Source: Brasenia schreberi (taxonomy: Eukaryota; Streptophyta; Magnoliopsida; Nymphaeales; Cabombaceae). Taken from it: DNA of 64,000 nt. Made by a program: the position numbers and the translations under genes. Positions 48,901 through 61,685 of this stretch are shown piece after piece. Each line of letters starts with the position of its first letter. Positions within the stretch are counted from its first letter, which is position 1. The DNA is taken from positions 11,773,501-11,837,500 of the forward strand of contig JAYKKT010000080.1 in assembly GCA_036023115.1 (NCBI GenBank), written 5' to 3'. Under the pieces are notes generated by a model. It was not told where the DNA came from. It saw nothing but the letters and a program-made list of their open reading frames with translations, and ran no database searches.

Positions 48901-50497
48901 CATTTTGATAAGACTCTAGTGCTAATATCGGGAGAAATTCTTTTTCTCCTTGAGAATTGGTTCAGATATGGAAACCTTGTTCTATAGTTTTAATCAGATT
49001 CTATATATCCCAACATTTTAGTTCTTCCAACGTAAAATATGCCGATTCAAGTTGGTTCACATAAACCTTTTGGGAATAGATTTGATCCACAAACCAAAGA
49101 ATAGCGCTATCACCAATTCTATGAATCTTTTGGGAATTGATTTGATCCATAAACCAATTCTCAGCATCGGCTGATTAAGCTCGGGAAACTCAAGGATAAA
49201 GTGACGCTTCAGGGCCTCAAAATTTAGCCTATGCTTAATAGTGTCACAAGACCGATTCCGAGGTGCGCATGCACGCACCACACAGCAGAAAAGTGCTGGA
49301 GCTGCGACATCAACACAGGGCAGTGGCAAGGCATCAGCACCGACACCAGGGAGGTTCCAAGGTGTCGTATCAAGCGCCCCAGCACAACGTCCGAGCACCA
49401 CCTGTCCCAACGTGTAGCCCGTATTTGAACTCCTTGGAGATTGTAGAACCTCATCTAATGAACCTAGCACACTTGTAAATAGGTCAACCTAGCCAAGAGG
49501 GTTAAGTCGGGTCTAGGCTAGTGGGTCAACACCCCATGTAACCAACCAAGGGGCTCGAAAGTGCTAGAAAGGCCAGGAGGCGCCAACCCATCACCCGGAT
49601 ATTCTTTGGAATATCTGGAGCACTAGCCCCTAGTTCCCTTGGTTATAAATAGGGGTTGGGTGAGTGAGTTAGGAACTTGGTCAGCTTGTGTAGAGAGTGT
49701 GAGAGAGTGTGCTAGAGAGAGAAAATGTGGGTGGGTCTTGTAAGTGTTCGGGGAAGTGTCGGAATGCTGGATTGTACTCTTATGTCGTTGAATGGTAATT
49801 CCTTTCCTTTCCATGATTGTCTAACTGTGTGGACTTGTGTGTGTCTATACGAATCCAAGAGGAAGGAAGAGGAATGAGCTTCTCCCTTCCCTGCCCACGC
49901 CAGGAAGAGAGGATCTAGGCGCAAGGTTGTAGGCATATGGGAATTTGAAGTTTGGGCTGAGAATGAAATGGTTCCGCTTGATATTAAGTAAGCAAACTCA
50001 CTTTAGCTGGAGTTTGACTTAGATTTGTGACAAATAGTGTGGGCGGTCAAACTTTTAGTTCACACTTAATAAGGCCCCATTTTCATATTTCGGTTTAGGT
50101 TTCAACTTGTCGAGCTACTCACGTGACTAGAGAGATGAATCTTGATAATCTATTTCTTGAACGTAAGACTAAAAGTCATATATTAACCTCAGTTGGAGTC
50201 CTTAAGGGTTTCTGATGTGGACATTCAAAACGGATCAAATTCGGAATGGGCACGACTCTAATTTAACATTATGGAAATTGGTTCCCTTGGTTGCGAGAGG
50301 ATATGAAAGGCCAATACCAATTAATCCATAAAAGCGCAATATACTCTCTAACTTATTTGGCCACCCATCAAATATTTCTGATACTGTGGTATATGCTTGG
50401 AAAAGCAAAATTTACCCGAATCCCAGTCCTTCAAATACGGGATTTGGATACTGAATATGAGTAAGAGGGCCTGAAGTGGGACCAAATGTTGGATATA
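45997..50497. other. Unassigned, with LTR-like fragments
   Basis: No host gene recognised. A TGTAACATCCC start at 46576 resembles the start of some gypsy LTRs, but no matching end was found. 49057-49160 holds two copies of a ~61-base unit (CTTTTGGGAATAGATTTGATCC and CTTTTGGGAATTGATTTGATCC). The Tat element lies immediately to the right, preceded by ATATA. Confidence 0.4.
49240..49940 (+). repeat. Possible solo LTR with TATA box
   Basis: TATAAATA at 49643-49650 is followed by a GA-rich leader and later a purine/pyrimidine-mixed segment, an arrangement common in gypsy LTRs. Ends and target duplication were not determined. Confidence 0.3.
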
Positions 50498-51283
50498 TGT
50501 AGACACGGAAAATCCTCACTTCTAGTTCTTAGGCATGAAGTGAATATTTTCGTGTGTCTAAATCGTATTTAACAAAAGGGGCGTGCCAGCTAGCTTGCTT
50601 AAGCTAGCGAAGAAAGTTTTTAAAATCTGACTTCTATCGGGGTGACTGTGAGCAAGTGAGCTCTTTTCATCGCAGACCTTCTTGCACCGATACGCAAGGG
50701 TCAGTCTGTATGCTTGGCAAAGTCTAAAAATCAAACCTTTTTGAAAAATACCCGAAGTGTTTGGGCTTTGTATGAACGATTGCAAGTTTTATTACACGTG
50801 AGATTTGCACGTGCGTATGCCTTTCTTTTTAACCTTTTTAGGGCCAACTAGGTGTGTGCACAAGTGACCTAAGTTGGGCGATTTTTGAATGGGAGTATGG
50901 GGTTTTCTTTGATGCAATATGCATCCTAACTCGTGGTATGGCGTATATGCAATGCAAACTCACACAACTCCAAAGGGAAAACCCGAATTGAAAGACAATG
51001 CGGAAGGGAAATGACTTAATGTAAATTGCAAAAGGGAAATATGGCTATATCTTAAGAGCGGAAAGGCTCAATTGTGCAAGTGTGTGTAGTGTATATATGG
51101 AAAGACTACACACACAGCTGAACCTTAAAACCCAAATCTAAAAGACATAGCCGAAGGGAAATACTTATAATATATATGGGCCCGAAGGTCACCAACGTGT
51201 GCATGGGTGTTGTGTGTATATGGAAAGACAACTCACACGACTTGTAATGTAAAACCTAAATATAATTGCAATAGGCCTTGACT

Positions 51284-51730
51284 AAGGTCTTGGGAGTAAG
51301 AGCGAAAGCTCAATGTGTATGAGTGTAGAATTGAAATGCTATGCACACAACTTGAATTTAAACACCCCAAACGAAATTGCAATATGGCCTTTACTAAGGT
51401 CTTGGGAGTAAGAGCGAAAGCTCAATGTGTGTGAGTGTGGGAATTGAAATGCTACGCACACAACTTGAATTTAAACACCCCAAACGAAATTGCAATATGG
51501 CCTTTACTAAGGTCTTGGGAGTAAGATCGAAAGCTCAATGTGTATGAGTGTGGGAATTGAAAGACCACGCCCACAACTTGAATTAAAACACCCAAGGGAA
51601 ATTGCAATACGGCCCTTACTAGGGTCTTGGGAATAAGAGCAAAAGCTCAATGTGCGTGAGTGTAGAAATTGAAATGCTACGCACACAACTTAAATTAAAA
51701 CCCGCGCAACTTAAAACATATAGGTATAAC
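51284..51730. repeat. 112/113-base tandem repeat inside the left LTR
   Basis: Four units start at 51284, 51396, 51509 and 51621, each with AAGGTCTTGGGAGTAAGA, then GAAAGCTCAATGTG and CTACGCACACAAC-type words. Weaker related units extend back to about 51000. The right LTR has the same units with the same periods. Confidence 0.93.
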
Positions 51731-52560
51731 TATATCTTAAGGGTTGATTAGGCCCGTGTATGTGCTATGATTGTGTGCAGCTAAGAGCGGAATAGGCTCA
51801 AGTGCACGTGTGTGTAGGTGTGCCAAACCACATTATTACAAGCGGGGGGAGACAACGCTCCATTATTACAACCCTGTATCAAATTTAATTAAATAGGACC
51901 GAGTTAGGCACTTACGTATAGCTGGTCTGGGTGTGACTTGCTTGGCTTTGGCCAAGTGAGTCGCCTTGGACAGCCGAAGGGGAGCTCCTTGGATGCAGGT
52001 GGGCGCCAAGTAGGGTCTTAGCCGAATGAAGACTTGGGGATGGTCGGGTGTAAGGGCGCAGCAAGTAGGGATGTTAGGTGAGTTGGGGCAAGTTCGGGTG
52101 CTAGCTAGGTGGTTGTAGGTTGAAGGGTGAAGGTTTAGCTAGGGGCTGAGAAATGGGTGGCCAAGGGAAGGTGGGGATGTAGGGTGTGAAGTGGCTGGGT
52201 GTAAGGGAGATGACAAGGTGGCTGTGGTGGCGGTTGATGGGGTGTGTGGTTGGGTAAGAAGGGAGAGGAAGAGAGGTTAGATAGGGCTGAGATGGGGGTA
52301 CTAACCGTGGGTGATGGAGGTTGTGGTGGCCGGAGGTGGTGGAAGGAGGTGGCAGTTGGAAGAAGGTGATAGCCGGGTGGAAGGGTGCAGTCGGGTGGGG
52401 TGTGCAGGTGGCAGCCGAGTAGAAATGCAGCCGGGTGGAGTGGCGGTGGAGGTGGCACAGCTGGTGGAGAATGGGAGTGAAGTGGGATGGAAGAGAGGGC
52501 AGGTAAGAGAGGAGAGAGAGGGATGAGAGAGCTACCAAAACCTGCCCCAAAAGGGGGGGT

Positions 52561-52566
52561 TTTATA
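52561..52566 (-). promoter_or_regulatory. TATA box in the left Tat LTR
   Basis: CCTATAAAACC on the minus strand, conserved in the right LTR at 63770-63775. It predicts U3 of about 1.2 kb and an R-U5 of about 2 kb. Confidence 0.7.
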
Positions 52567-53723
52567 GGCATGGGCTGGGGTCGGTTGGGTAGATATTTAG
52601 GATATGGTGGGCTGTGGTGGGGTGGTTTGGGTAGGTCGGCTAGGTGGGAGTGGTATGGTGGTTTAGGGTAGGTCGGTTAGGGTGGTTGGAATTTTAGGAT
52701 TAGGGTCTAATTAGGTGGGTTAAGGTGGGATTAGGTTTAATCTAGCTAGGGTCTAGGTGTTCTAATTAGGTGGGGTGAGCTAGGTGAGGTCGGCTAGGTA
52801 TGGTTAGGGTGGTTTTGGGTGAGGGTGACTAGGATTGGGTCAGGTTTAGGGGGGAATAGCTAGGTGAGGTAGGTTAGTTCAGAGCTAGGTTTTAGGAACC
52901 ATCCCCTTGGCCTTGATCCATGGACCTAGTTGCAGCCAGATTCATATTGGTGCAGCCCCAAGTTAAGTGTAGGTGCATACAAGCTTAAACCCACACTCTT
53001 AGGCTAAACCCACATGATTAACCCAAAACTTGACACAAAAGTCAAGCCCACCAACTTTCTCACTCATACTTTATCCCATTCTCTCTCTCTATCCAAGCTT
53101 TTCACGTGAATTCCTTGTGGGCCCCACCTCCATTTATGAGAAGGTGATGTGGGCCATGGATGTGGATATTAGATTGGATCTTTGGATTCAAATCCAAATG
53201 CATGTTTGGGTTTGGATCTGGATATATATGGTCCAGATCCGGCCCAAATCTGATTTTCTGACTCCTTCATGGTATTTCGAAACGGACGGTTTATGCGGGG
53301 CCTAACAGCATCAGTACTCCGTCTTGCATTGGGTCTTCGCCAACATTGTCGTCTGCTCTTCTTCTCACCTTCTGGAGATCATTTTGACAAATTTGTTGAT
53401 AATAGGGGTTTGGATGTCCGAGATTTTGGGGATGATTCTGATACGAGAGTTGATGTGCTGGACTTGAAATATGCTCCGGGTCCGGGCTCTCTTTCACTTC
53501 TTTGGTCTTGCTTTCATCAGGCCAAGCTGCTTTTCGGGGTTTCAAAACACCTTTTTAAGGTTTCAAAACTGTATGTATATATTTTTAAAAGTATATATGG
53601 TTTAAACATATGTACAGGGTTGCCTGGAAGGCTCCTGGGTTTCTAGACTAAAAATAGCCCTTTGGGGCTGCTTTTGCAAAACCAGGTAATTTGAGAAGAT
53701 CGTGGGATTTTGGGGTGTTTACA

Positions 53724-53738
53724 AATACCCCTCTTTGG
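53724..53738 (-). other. Polypurine tract of the Tat element
   Basis: GCCAAAGAGGGGTATT on the minus strand, directly before the 3' LTR start TGTAAACACC. Confidence 0.75.
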
Positions 53739-54889
53739 CATTATCCAAATTGATTTGGATAATGGCAAAGACGACAACACCCCTTTCGATGTCTCTCCAA
53801 ATCTATTCACGAAAATATGGGATCATCCCAATTTTTTAGCAAAAATCTCTCTTTTAAACCTGATAGGAGGAGATATCACGCCAAAGGGAACTCTATGGAA
53901 TCTGGTCCTAAACGGGATCATGTTCTGCAAGTGTTAATGCGTGGATATGCACATGCATGTCATGGATGAGACGCCAAGAATGGCGGCCTCCTAGAGACTA
54001 GATAGCATGGTCGAACTCTTGAGGCTTAAGAGGACCTGTTGCTCCAAGTGAGAAGACCCTATGTTGCTCGATGTTTGATTTTTCAAAATCTATTTACAAA
54101 AGGGGAAAAACTGCTTTGAGTCTCAATCCTAAGGATCTCAAGCTCTTCGTGTTTGCCTTTGCTTGAGTCTTGACACTCGCTAATCTAGCGAAGGTTTTAT
54201 AAGAAAACAAGCTACATTTCAAGATTCCTACGTCTTACTCGAAACGTCGAATTCTCAAACAAAATGAAATTCAAGTAAGTAAATCCTATTTTTACTTTAG
54301 GATTCCTTGAAATGAACTACGTTTTACTTGGAATAAGTCACAGGGATGGGAAAGAGTTACCACGGTCCCTTCTGTAGCGTCTCGTGGTTTGAGGCATAAA
54401 AGGCGGAAAACTGCTCTTTTTCGAGCTTTTTGGCCTTTTTTCCTTTTTTTTCATAGAGGGTCTCCCTTTGGGAGTATTTTTTCTTTAATCCTTCTTTTTA
54501 TAAGAGAATCGAGTTTTTCTTTTTGATTCTGGTTTCTTTCTTTGAGAAAGAGACTTTTGACGGGGAATTCCCTTTGTTTTGGCCACGTTTTCCTTTTGGA
54601 AGGAGAAGAGAAGAGGGGAGGACTTATCCCAAGGTCATACTTGATCCATTCCAGATCAGCCTATTTAGAAATAGCACATACTACTTGCAAGTATCTTGCT
54701 ATATTGAACTAGGCCTTTCTTTGTAAGAAGAAGGATTTTGAAATGTAACCTCGTGTTTGGAAAGCTCCACTCTTTCACAAGTGTGAATTCTCTCGCTCAA
54801 GGTCACACAATTTGCCTTTGAACCTTACTTTCGAAGCTTTAAAGCAGCTATCCCTAAGGGTTTTCGAAAATGGGAATTTAAACCAAATC
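53739..54889. other. Tat internal region between integrase and 3' LTR
   Basis: About 1.15 kb without a recognisable protein on either strand. Tat-lineage elements commonly carry a non-coding or accessory segment here. Confidence 0.7.
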
Positions 54890-56107
54890 CTACACATGAT
54901 ACTTCTTTAAGTATTGAATATTGATAGTATCTGCTAAATTTCTACCTTCTACATCGATCAACCAATATGAATTGTTTATGGTGGTTGCACGCACAACATA
55001 GGGTCCATCCCACTTGGGGCGCCACTTTCCAAGTGGATGTGGGCCACGATAGTGGATGATTTTCAAAACCAAATCTCCCACTTCAAAGTGGCGAGGTCTC
55101 ATGTGTTTGTCATAATGTCGGGCTATCCTTTGCCAGTATGCATGAGCATGATCCATGGCAAGGAGTCGCCTTTCATCTAACAAATCTAGTTCGGCCATCC
55201 TAGCATGCTGAAGCGTCTCTAGGGGGAGGTCGAGTGCAATGGATGTATGGACTGAATGCAATTGTGTATGAATGGGAAGAATGGCATTTGTGCCATAGAC
55301 CAATTCGAATGGTGTGGCATTCGTGGGAGTCTAGATGGAAGTCCTATAAGCCCATAAGGCTTCATCCAACTTCTCATGCCACGTCCTACCCTTCTCTAGA
55401 GTCTTCTCAATTATGCTAATGAGAGTCTTATTCATGGCTTCGGCTTGACCGTTGCCTTGAGGGTAGTAGGGTGAGGAGAAGTGGTGAGTTATGCCATACG
55501 TGTTACACAACTTGACCATCCGCTCGTTTTTGAATGGGGTGCCATTATCGGACACCAGGTCTCTTGGAACCCCAAATCGAGCCAAGATATTCCTCCTAAT
55601 GAAAGCCACCACATGTTGCCCCTGTACATTGGTCAGGGAGATGGCTTCGACCCACTTGGAGAAATACTCAGTGATTGCTAAAATGAACCTATGCCCATTC
55701 GATGTCTTTGGAAAGATCGGACCTACAATAACAAACGCCCACATGGTAAATAACCAGGGGCTGACCACAGAATGCAATGAAGATGAGGGGATATGAATGG
55801 CGTGTCCATGCACTTGACATGGATGACACTTTCTAACATGATCGTGACAATCCTTTTTCAGGGTGGACCAAAAATAGCCCGCTCTAAGTATTTTCATTGC
55901 CATTATGTTGGCATTAACATGACCTCCACATTCTCCATCGTGGAATTCATGCATAACAGTTCTAGCCTCCTCTAGATCGACACATCTTAGTAGGATGCCG
56001 GTAAAATTTTTCTTATACAAAACCTCACCCAAAATGGTGTATCGGGTTGAAATTTTCTGGATAAATGCCTTATCTTTTAGATGTGGCATCCTCAGTGAAT
56101 CCCCCAT
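54890..56107 (-). pseudogene. Tat integrase remnant
   Basis: The zinc-binding HHCC region is visible (HEFHDGECGGHVNANIMAMK, CHDHVRKCHPCQ). In the core the first catalytic Asp is lost (MWAFVIVGPI, where the family has WGxDxxGP). The second Asp (LVSDNGTPF) and the Glu (QGNGQAEAMNKTL) are kept. An in-frame TAG at 55333-55331 (YRTSI-stop-TPTNATPF) splits it from the C-terminal part 55303-54890, which ends LGKWRPKWDGPYVV ... IQYLKKYHV. A frameshift lies just upstream, near 56100. Confidence 0.92.
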
Positions 56108-56339
56108 TTTCTAGAAAACATTTGATGTCATAAAACCAAGGTTTTTCAACAGAATCTGAATTATTTTGGTAAATATCAAAATCGTGTGTGGATGGGGTGG
56201 GCGCATGCCGTATCTCTAAGGATTGAGTTCCCAAAGTGGGATCGACCTTTAGGGCTGAACCCAAGGAGGAGAGGGTGTCGACAATGCCATTATCCTCTCT
56301 TCCTACGTGTGTGAGTCTACACGATTGGAATGACTCAAC

Positions 56340-58074
56340 CAATCGAGTGGCCAACTCGTGATATGGAAGAAGTTTTTCATTTCGTACTTGCCAAATTTTC
56401 AAAACTTGGTTTATAACAAGGAGAGAATCTCCAAAGACCTCGATGCATGATGCCCCTAGAGATTTCGAAACCCTTAAGCCTTGTATGAGTGCTTCATACT
56501 CAGCTATATTGTTGGAACATTCGAAATCTAGGCGAATTGCTATGGGGTCTCACCCTTTTCAGGGGATATGAGGATGACCCCAGCACCAGCCCCTCGTTGG
56601 TTTTGTGCCCCATCGAAGTGCATCTTCCACACTTGGTTTTTTAAAGAGTTTGCCAAAATGTGGTTTTGAAAATGGTTTTGCAATATGCCTTCATCAGGCA
56701 TTTCACTAAATGTGGGATATGCGTCCTCCAGGGAGAACTCAGCCACGTAGTCAGCTAGGGCTTGCCCCTTTATGGAGATCCGGTGATGGTATTTTAGGTC
56801 ATACTCCATTAGAAGGAGTTGCCATTTGCCCAATCTACTAGTGAGAATGGGTTTTTCGAACAAGTGCTTGATTGGATCAAGCTTGGACACTATCCAGATC
56901 TCATGATCTAGAAAATAATGTCGAAATTTCTAGCAGGCCCAAACTAGGGCCAAGCACGTCTTTTCCATGGCTTGATAATTCCTTTCGTAAGTCAAGAGAG
57001 TTTTCGAAATATAATAGATAGCATACTCCTTATGGGTGTCATCCTCGTATTGAGCTAATAAAGCTCCCATGGCATTCGCATGCACGGAAATGTAAAGCAA
57101 AAGAGGTTTTTCTTGCTTTGAAGGATTTAAAACAGGGGGATTAACCAGGTATGCCTTTAGTCTTTCAAATGACTTTTGGCAATCGTCATCCCATGAAAAT
57201 TTTCTGCCCTTCCTCAACAATCTATTGAAGGGTTCGCATCTAGTCGCCAGGTTTGATATAAACCTGCGAATGGATTGTAATCGACCTTGGAGGCTACGAA
57301 TCTGTGTGAGATTGGAGGGTGGAGCCACGTCTATGATGGCTCGACACTTAGATGGATCGACTTCTATACCCCTTTGGCTCACCATAAAGCCTAAGAGCTT
57401 TTCAGACTCTACTCCGAACACGCACTTCTAAGGGTTTAGCTTTACTTTGTAAAGTCTAAGCCTTTCGAAAATCTTTTGCAAGCATTCGATATGAGTGCAT
57501 CGAGTTTTGGATTTTGCCAAGAGATCATCCATATATACCTCTACGAGCTCATGAATCTGATCATGGAAGATCATGGTCATGGCTCTTTGGTTGCGCCAGC
57601 ATTTTTCAAACCAAAGGGCATGACTGTATAGCAGTACGTGCCCCATGGGGTTGTGAATGCGGTCTTACCCTGATCTCATGGACTTAATTTGATTTGATTA
57701 TACCCTAAATAGCCATCCATAAACGAAAACATCTCGTGATTTGTAGTACTATCGACTATCAAATCTATGTTTGGTAAAGGATAATTATCCTTTGGAGTGG
57801 CTTTATTCAGGTTTCTGAAATCGATGCATATTCGAATTTTCCCATTGGTTTTTCGAACAACAACGATATTAGATAACCAATCAGAATACGCAATGGGTTT
57901 TATAAATCTGGCTTTTAGTAGATCTTTTAAACCCTCTTTTACTTGTGTGTGTACATTCGGATGTATTTTCCTAAGCTTTTGCTTTGTGGGTTTCACATCC
58001 ATATCTAAGGGAAGACGATGTTCGACAATACTGGGGTCTATGCCCAGCATGTCTTCATACGTCCATGCAAACAC
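56340..58074 (-). pseudogene. Tat reverse transcriptase, RNase H and second RNase H remnant
   Basis: RT starts DMLGIDPSIVEHRLPLD, with SDWLSNIVVVRKTNGKIRIC and a YMDD active site at 57524-57535. A stop follows IKLSP (57676) and a frameshift follows NAGAT near 57590. RT thumb and RNase H lie at 57421-56930 (LLGFMVSQRGIEVDPSKC ... YYISKTLLTYERNYQAMEK), then an in-frame TAG. 56890-56540 carries the connection and the second, archaeal-type RNase H start (MHFDGAQNQRGAGAGVIL), then another stop. After a frameshift its end (LPYHELATRLVESFQ ... HVGREDNGIVDTLSSLGSAL) is at 56402-56070. The paired RNase H arrangement is the Tat hallmark. Confidence 0.92.
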
Positions 58075-60030
58075 ATCTAAGTAGGTTTATAGAAATGTAA
58101 TGAATGCTAATCTTTCATGCTCATGCAAACATGCGCCTACCTTAATGAGTTTGGGATTTGACTCACTCCCTAGGTTTACCTCTATGAAATCTCCTCCTAC
58201 TGAATTAGAAGGTCTTTCAAAATCGAGAATTTTATGAAATTCGGGGAGCTCAGAAGTGGGATCTTCCTCAAGGGGATCCACTTCTGGGCTTCGATCATTC
58301 TCGTGGTTTACAGACCCGAGGGAATTTGATGCATGGATTTTCAAAAGACCTAGTTTTACACTTGGAATTTCTATTGATTTCAAAATTTTTGGTCTGGTTA
58401 TACAGACGACGTTTCTTTCGAAATCCTTTCCTTTTTTCAAATCCTTACCAGGAGCAGCTATGTATAAAATCTTTTTGATATTTTGTAAATTTTCAATTTT
58501 TTTGTGCTTTTGTAAAACTAGAATTTTGGGAACTATACAAACTACTCTTTTTTTGAGTTTTTTATTTTCCAATGTTTTTGGTTTTTGCAATTTTTCTATT
58601 TTTTTGATTTTGAGTTTTTCAAATGTTTTTGTATTTTAATAAAGAGATCTTCCATCATACCTACAAAGGGAAAACACTATGGGTTAGACTCGGAATAAGA
58701 GGTCCAAATCGTAGTTTTCTTCTAGGGTAGGCTCTAGGGCACCCTTGACCCAGGTGGTCACAGGGGGTGGCTCTGGTGGTATTTTGAGAGTATAGCCGAT
58801 CCCATATCGTCTTGGGTTGTCTCTAGGAAATATAGATTCTAGGAGACCCTAATTTTGTGCCCCTAGACTCTTATAAGGCAAATAGCCCATGTTCAACATC
58901 ATGTTCCACGATTTTTTGTTTTTGGAAAAGGTTGGAAACAAATCGTGGTCCTGGAACTTGCTGTCGTCTATGTTGTGCACATAGGGCTTCTTGTCCAGGG
59001 GTTTTGGAAATATGGGATTCTTGGGTCTTCCTAGAAGGGTCAAAACCTTGAGGGGGCCAGCCTTAGGCGACCCCTTCACATACACAGCCTTCCTAGGGTT
59101 TTTCAATATAAGCCTTGGTAGCTCGAGCATGGTTTGCCCCAGTTTTACCTCATGGGTCTGGGAGCTTGACAAGTAGGGGGAATTTATGACCTCCTGAAGT
59201 TGAGGGTGACTCTCTCCTAGGATCACTACGACTTTGTCCCAAAAAGGGATCATGACACACCTGTGGAATGTGGATGGCACAGCGCATAAGCTGTGTATCC
59301 AGGGCCTTCCCAACAACAGGTTATAATGGGGGTGGATGTCCAGGACATGGAACACTCACGTGTGTGTTATCCCACTTGTTTCCATGGGGAGTTCGACAGA
59401 TCCTATTGGTCTAGATGCATTCCCATCGTATCCAGTGATAATGATGGGACTTCGATGAACGGATGTCAAGGTGACTCCGATTTGATTCGCCACATGAAGT
59501 GGAAGGATTTTGAGCCCTCCTCCCCCATCGACAAGGCACATATCTAGAGAGTGGTTATTCAGAACCACCTTGATATGCAGGGCCTCGTTATGGGACTCGT
59601 AGGGTCTATCTATATTGTCTTCTGAGAATACGATGGGCATTTTTGCTCCTATGGAGGCCACTTGTTTGGACAAAGATTCAAGGGTAATGTTTGAACTAAC
59701 CCTTGCTCTTTCTAGAATTTTCTCTAACACTAGTCTATGCCTAGGCGAAGTTTGTATTAGCTCTAGGATGAACATATTGATAGGAATCTTTGAAAGATGG
59801 TTTTCGAAATCATACACCTTCAAAACGACATTTCCTTTGTCCGTTTTCGACGGAACTCTAGGAATACATGCTTTTGAGGGGCCAGGCACACTGACTACCT
59901 TTTTAGCACTTTGTAGATGTGGGGGTTGGTAGATCCTCCCCGATCTTGTCACCTCCCCCACGATCAACTTAGGTTTCGTACTAATCATGGCTCTAATCGA
60001 GAGATTTGGAGCATCTTGAATGGTTAACAC
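58075..60030 (-). pseudogene. Tat protease region remnant
   Basis: The active-site region reads MCLVDGGGGLKILPLHVANQ (Asp near 59527) in 60030-59356, then an in-frame TGA. 59355-58849 continues with HVLDIHPHYNLLLGRPWIHS, the conserved protease end of this lineage. A Lys-rich linker (58590-58087) leads to RT after a further stop. Confidence 0.88.
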
Positions 60031-60289
60031 TGGTTTAACCGGAGACGAAACTCTTGGTGGTCCCCGAATGACTACTTGGGCGGGTTTCTTATAAAGTATG
60101 AGGGTAGACGCACAAGTAGATGAACCAGACTCACATGCATGCGCTAGATTCTTTGAAATCGAAAGAGCAGATACCTCTTTTCCCTTCCAACTAGTACTTG
60201 CGTGCTTGGGGAAGGGTTCTTTGAAGATAGCTTGGGTAGGCTCAGGTTCTTCAACGACCTAGAGCCGACCTTCTGCTATAAAGTTCTCA

Positions 60290-61542
60290 ATTTTATTAAG
60301 GAGGGAGAAGCACCGCCTTGTATCATGGCCTTTGAGCCGATATTACTTGCAGAACTTGTTTAAAAACCCTCCCTTCGAAGTGACTCCCTCGAGAATCTCG
60401 GGGAGTTCGATCATGCCTTGGGCAAGTAAGAGGTCTAGGACCTCCGTCACAAGTTGCCCCAGCGGAGTATACTCCTATCTTTCGAAGCGTTTTTAAAAAC
60501 TCCTCTCCTTTTTATTTTCTGGTTTTTCAAAAGTTCTTGAAGCACTTGCCGGGCTTGGATCCACCTGGACATTGGTGATTTTATGGGGTTTTGCCCCTTT
60601 GTCCGCGGTGGATGGCCCATAAGTGATGGACTTTTCCAAGCGAGTTTTCAAAATGGGATTTCCTTTCCATAAGTGGTCATACACACCCTTTTTCAAATTT
60701 GTTTCGAAAAGGGATGCTTTCTTTATTAACTTATGGAAAGTCGAGATTTCATGAAGCGAGAGAAGGGTTGTCAGCTCGTTTATAAAATTATCCAGGATGA
60801 GCATGACTGCACATCCTTCGGATATTGGCTCTCGCACTTGACCCAAGAGAGACCTCCAACGAACGATGAACGTATGTACGTCCTCGTTCACACCTTGTTT
60901 TGTATCCCTCAAGATGTTTAAAGTCAGCGTGACTTCTACGTTATGCGAGAATCTCTGCATAAAGCAGTTCGCTAACTCTTCAAAAGTTACGAACTGGCTA
61001 AGATCGTAGGAAGCCAGCCATTTGGCAGTTGTGCCCTTGAGGGACAGAGGGAACCAATACACCCATTTCATCAAGTCCTTCTTTTTCTTATGGGCTCGAC
61101 GAGAGAAAAGCTGCAAGTGAGACCTAGGGTCTCCCATGCCATTATACCAATGGAAGTTCGGTATTTCATCGTCACTGTCTGTTTCATAGTCCACAGGCAA
61201 GAAATCAGACAGGGCTTAGCTCCTTTTCTCTTTATTTTGCCCTCTCAGCAGCTATTGTAGGGCTTTACGGTCCTTGTGTGTGAAGGACTCGTGGTATTGG
61301 TTACCTTCCATCGCATAAGTCTCCTTGTGTTTGTGAGGTTTTTCAAATTTCTTCTTGGCCTTTGGTTTGCCATTTGACGAACATGAATCGCCTGCTTCAG
61401 CCTCTTGGCTAAGAGCGGTGATTTTGGCCTCGAAGTCCCTTATCAAGTCTTCAATCTCTTGTTTTTTCGAAAACTTTCTAAATTGAGAACTTGATGCGCA
61501 TGAGCCATGGCTAGATACCTCTTGGGAGCCTGGACTCGACAT
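60290..61542 (-). pseudogene. Tat gag remnant
   Basis: Starts at ATG 61542 with a Ser-rich and coiled-coil-like N-terminus (KKQEIEDLIRDFEAKITALS). Two in-frame stops lie at 61254-61252 (TAG) and about 61218 (TAA). The Retrotrans_gag core follows at 61200-60620 (FHWYNGMGDPRSHLQLF, FPLSLKGTTAKWLASYDLSQ, FEELANCFMQRF). A zinc-binding stretch near 60360-60300 (CK-stop-YRLKGHDTRRCFSLL) is also interrupted. Confidence 0.9.
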
Positions 61543-61662
61543 GCTTCAATATGCTTTTCAAAACAAATCCTAAGTATGAAAGATGCAACAAACAAAGTTA
61601 AAACACTTTAGAAAAAAAAATTCATGAGGTTTTTCTACAAGAGATGACTCTGCACAAGGCCC

Positions 61663-61685
61663 AAGTCCCACCGGGCGTGCCAATT
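61663..61685 (-). other. Primer-binding site region of the Tat element
   Basis: The minus strand reads TTGGCACGCCCGGTGGGAC immediately inside the 5' LTR end, the position of the PBS. I did not assign the tRNA. Confidence 0.7.

Larger units (their letters stand above)
50498..53723 (-). repeat. 3' LTR of the Tat element (complete, 3226 bases)
   Basis: On the minus strand it starts TGTAAACACC after a purine tract and ends TCTACA at 50498. It contains a TATA box at 52561-52566, a G-rich plus strand upstream of it (52567-52910), and four ~112-base tandem units (51284 onward). Confidence 0.9.

Noticed and set aside
49057..49470. 137-codon minus-strand frame
   Set aside because: Runs through a local 61-base duplication and LTR-like sequence; no domain recognised.
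50990..51730. Regularly spaced repeats considered as a CRISPR-like array
   Set aside because: The units are contiguous 112-base tandem copies in a plant LTR, without unique spacers.
52311..52526. Gly/Val-rich plus-strand frames in both LTRs (also 63399-63689)
   Set aside because: Antisense readings of the same low-complexity LTR block, with no domain or start context.
52101..52571. 156-codon Pro/Ser/His-rich frame in the LTR, partly conserved in the right LTR (63403-63780)
   Set aside because: Its ATG overlaps the TATA box, so it lies upstream of the predicted transcript. The composition just reflects the G-rich plus strand, and the right copy is truncated.
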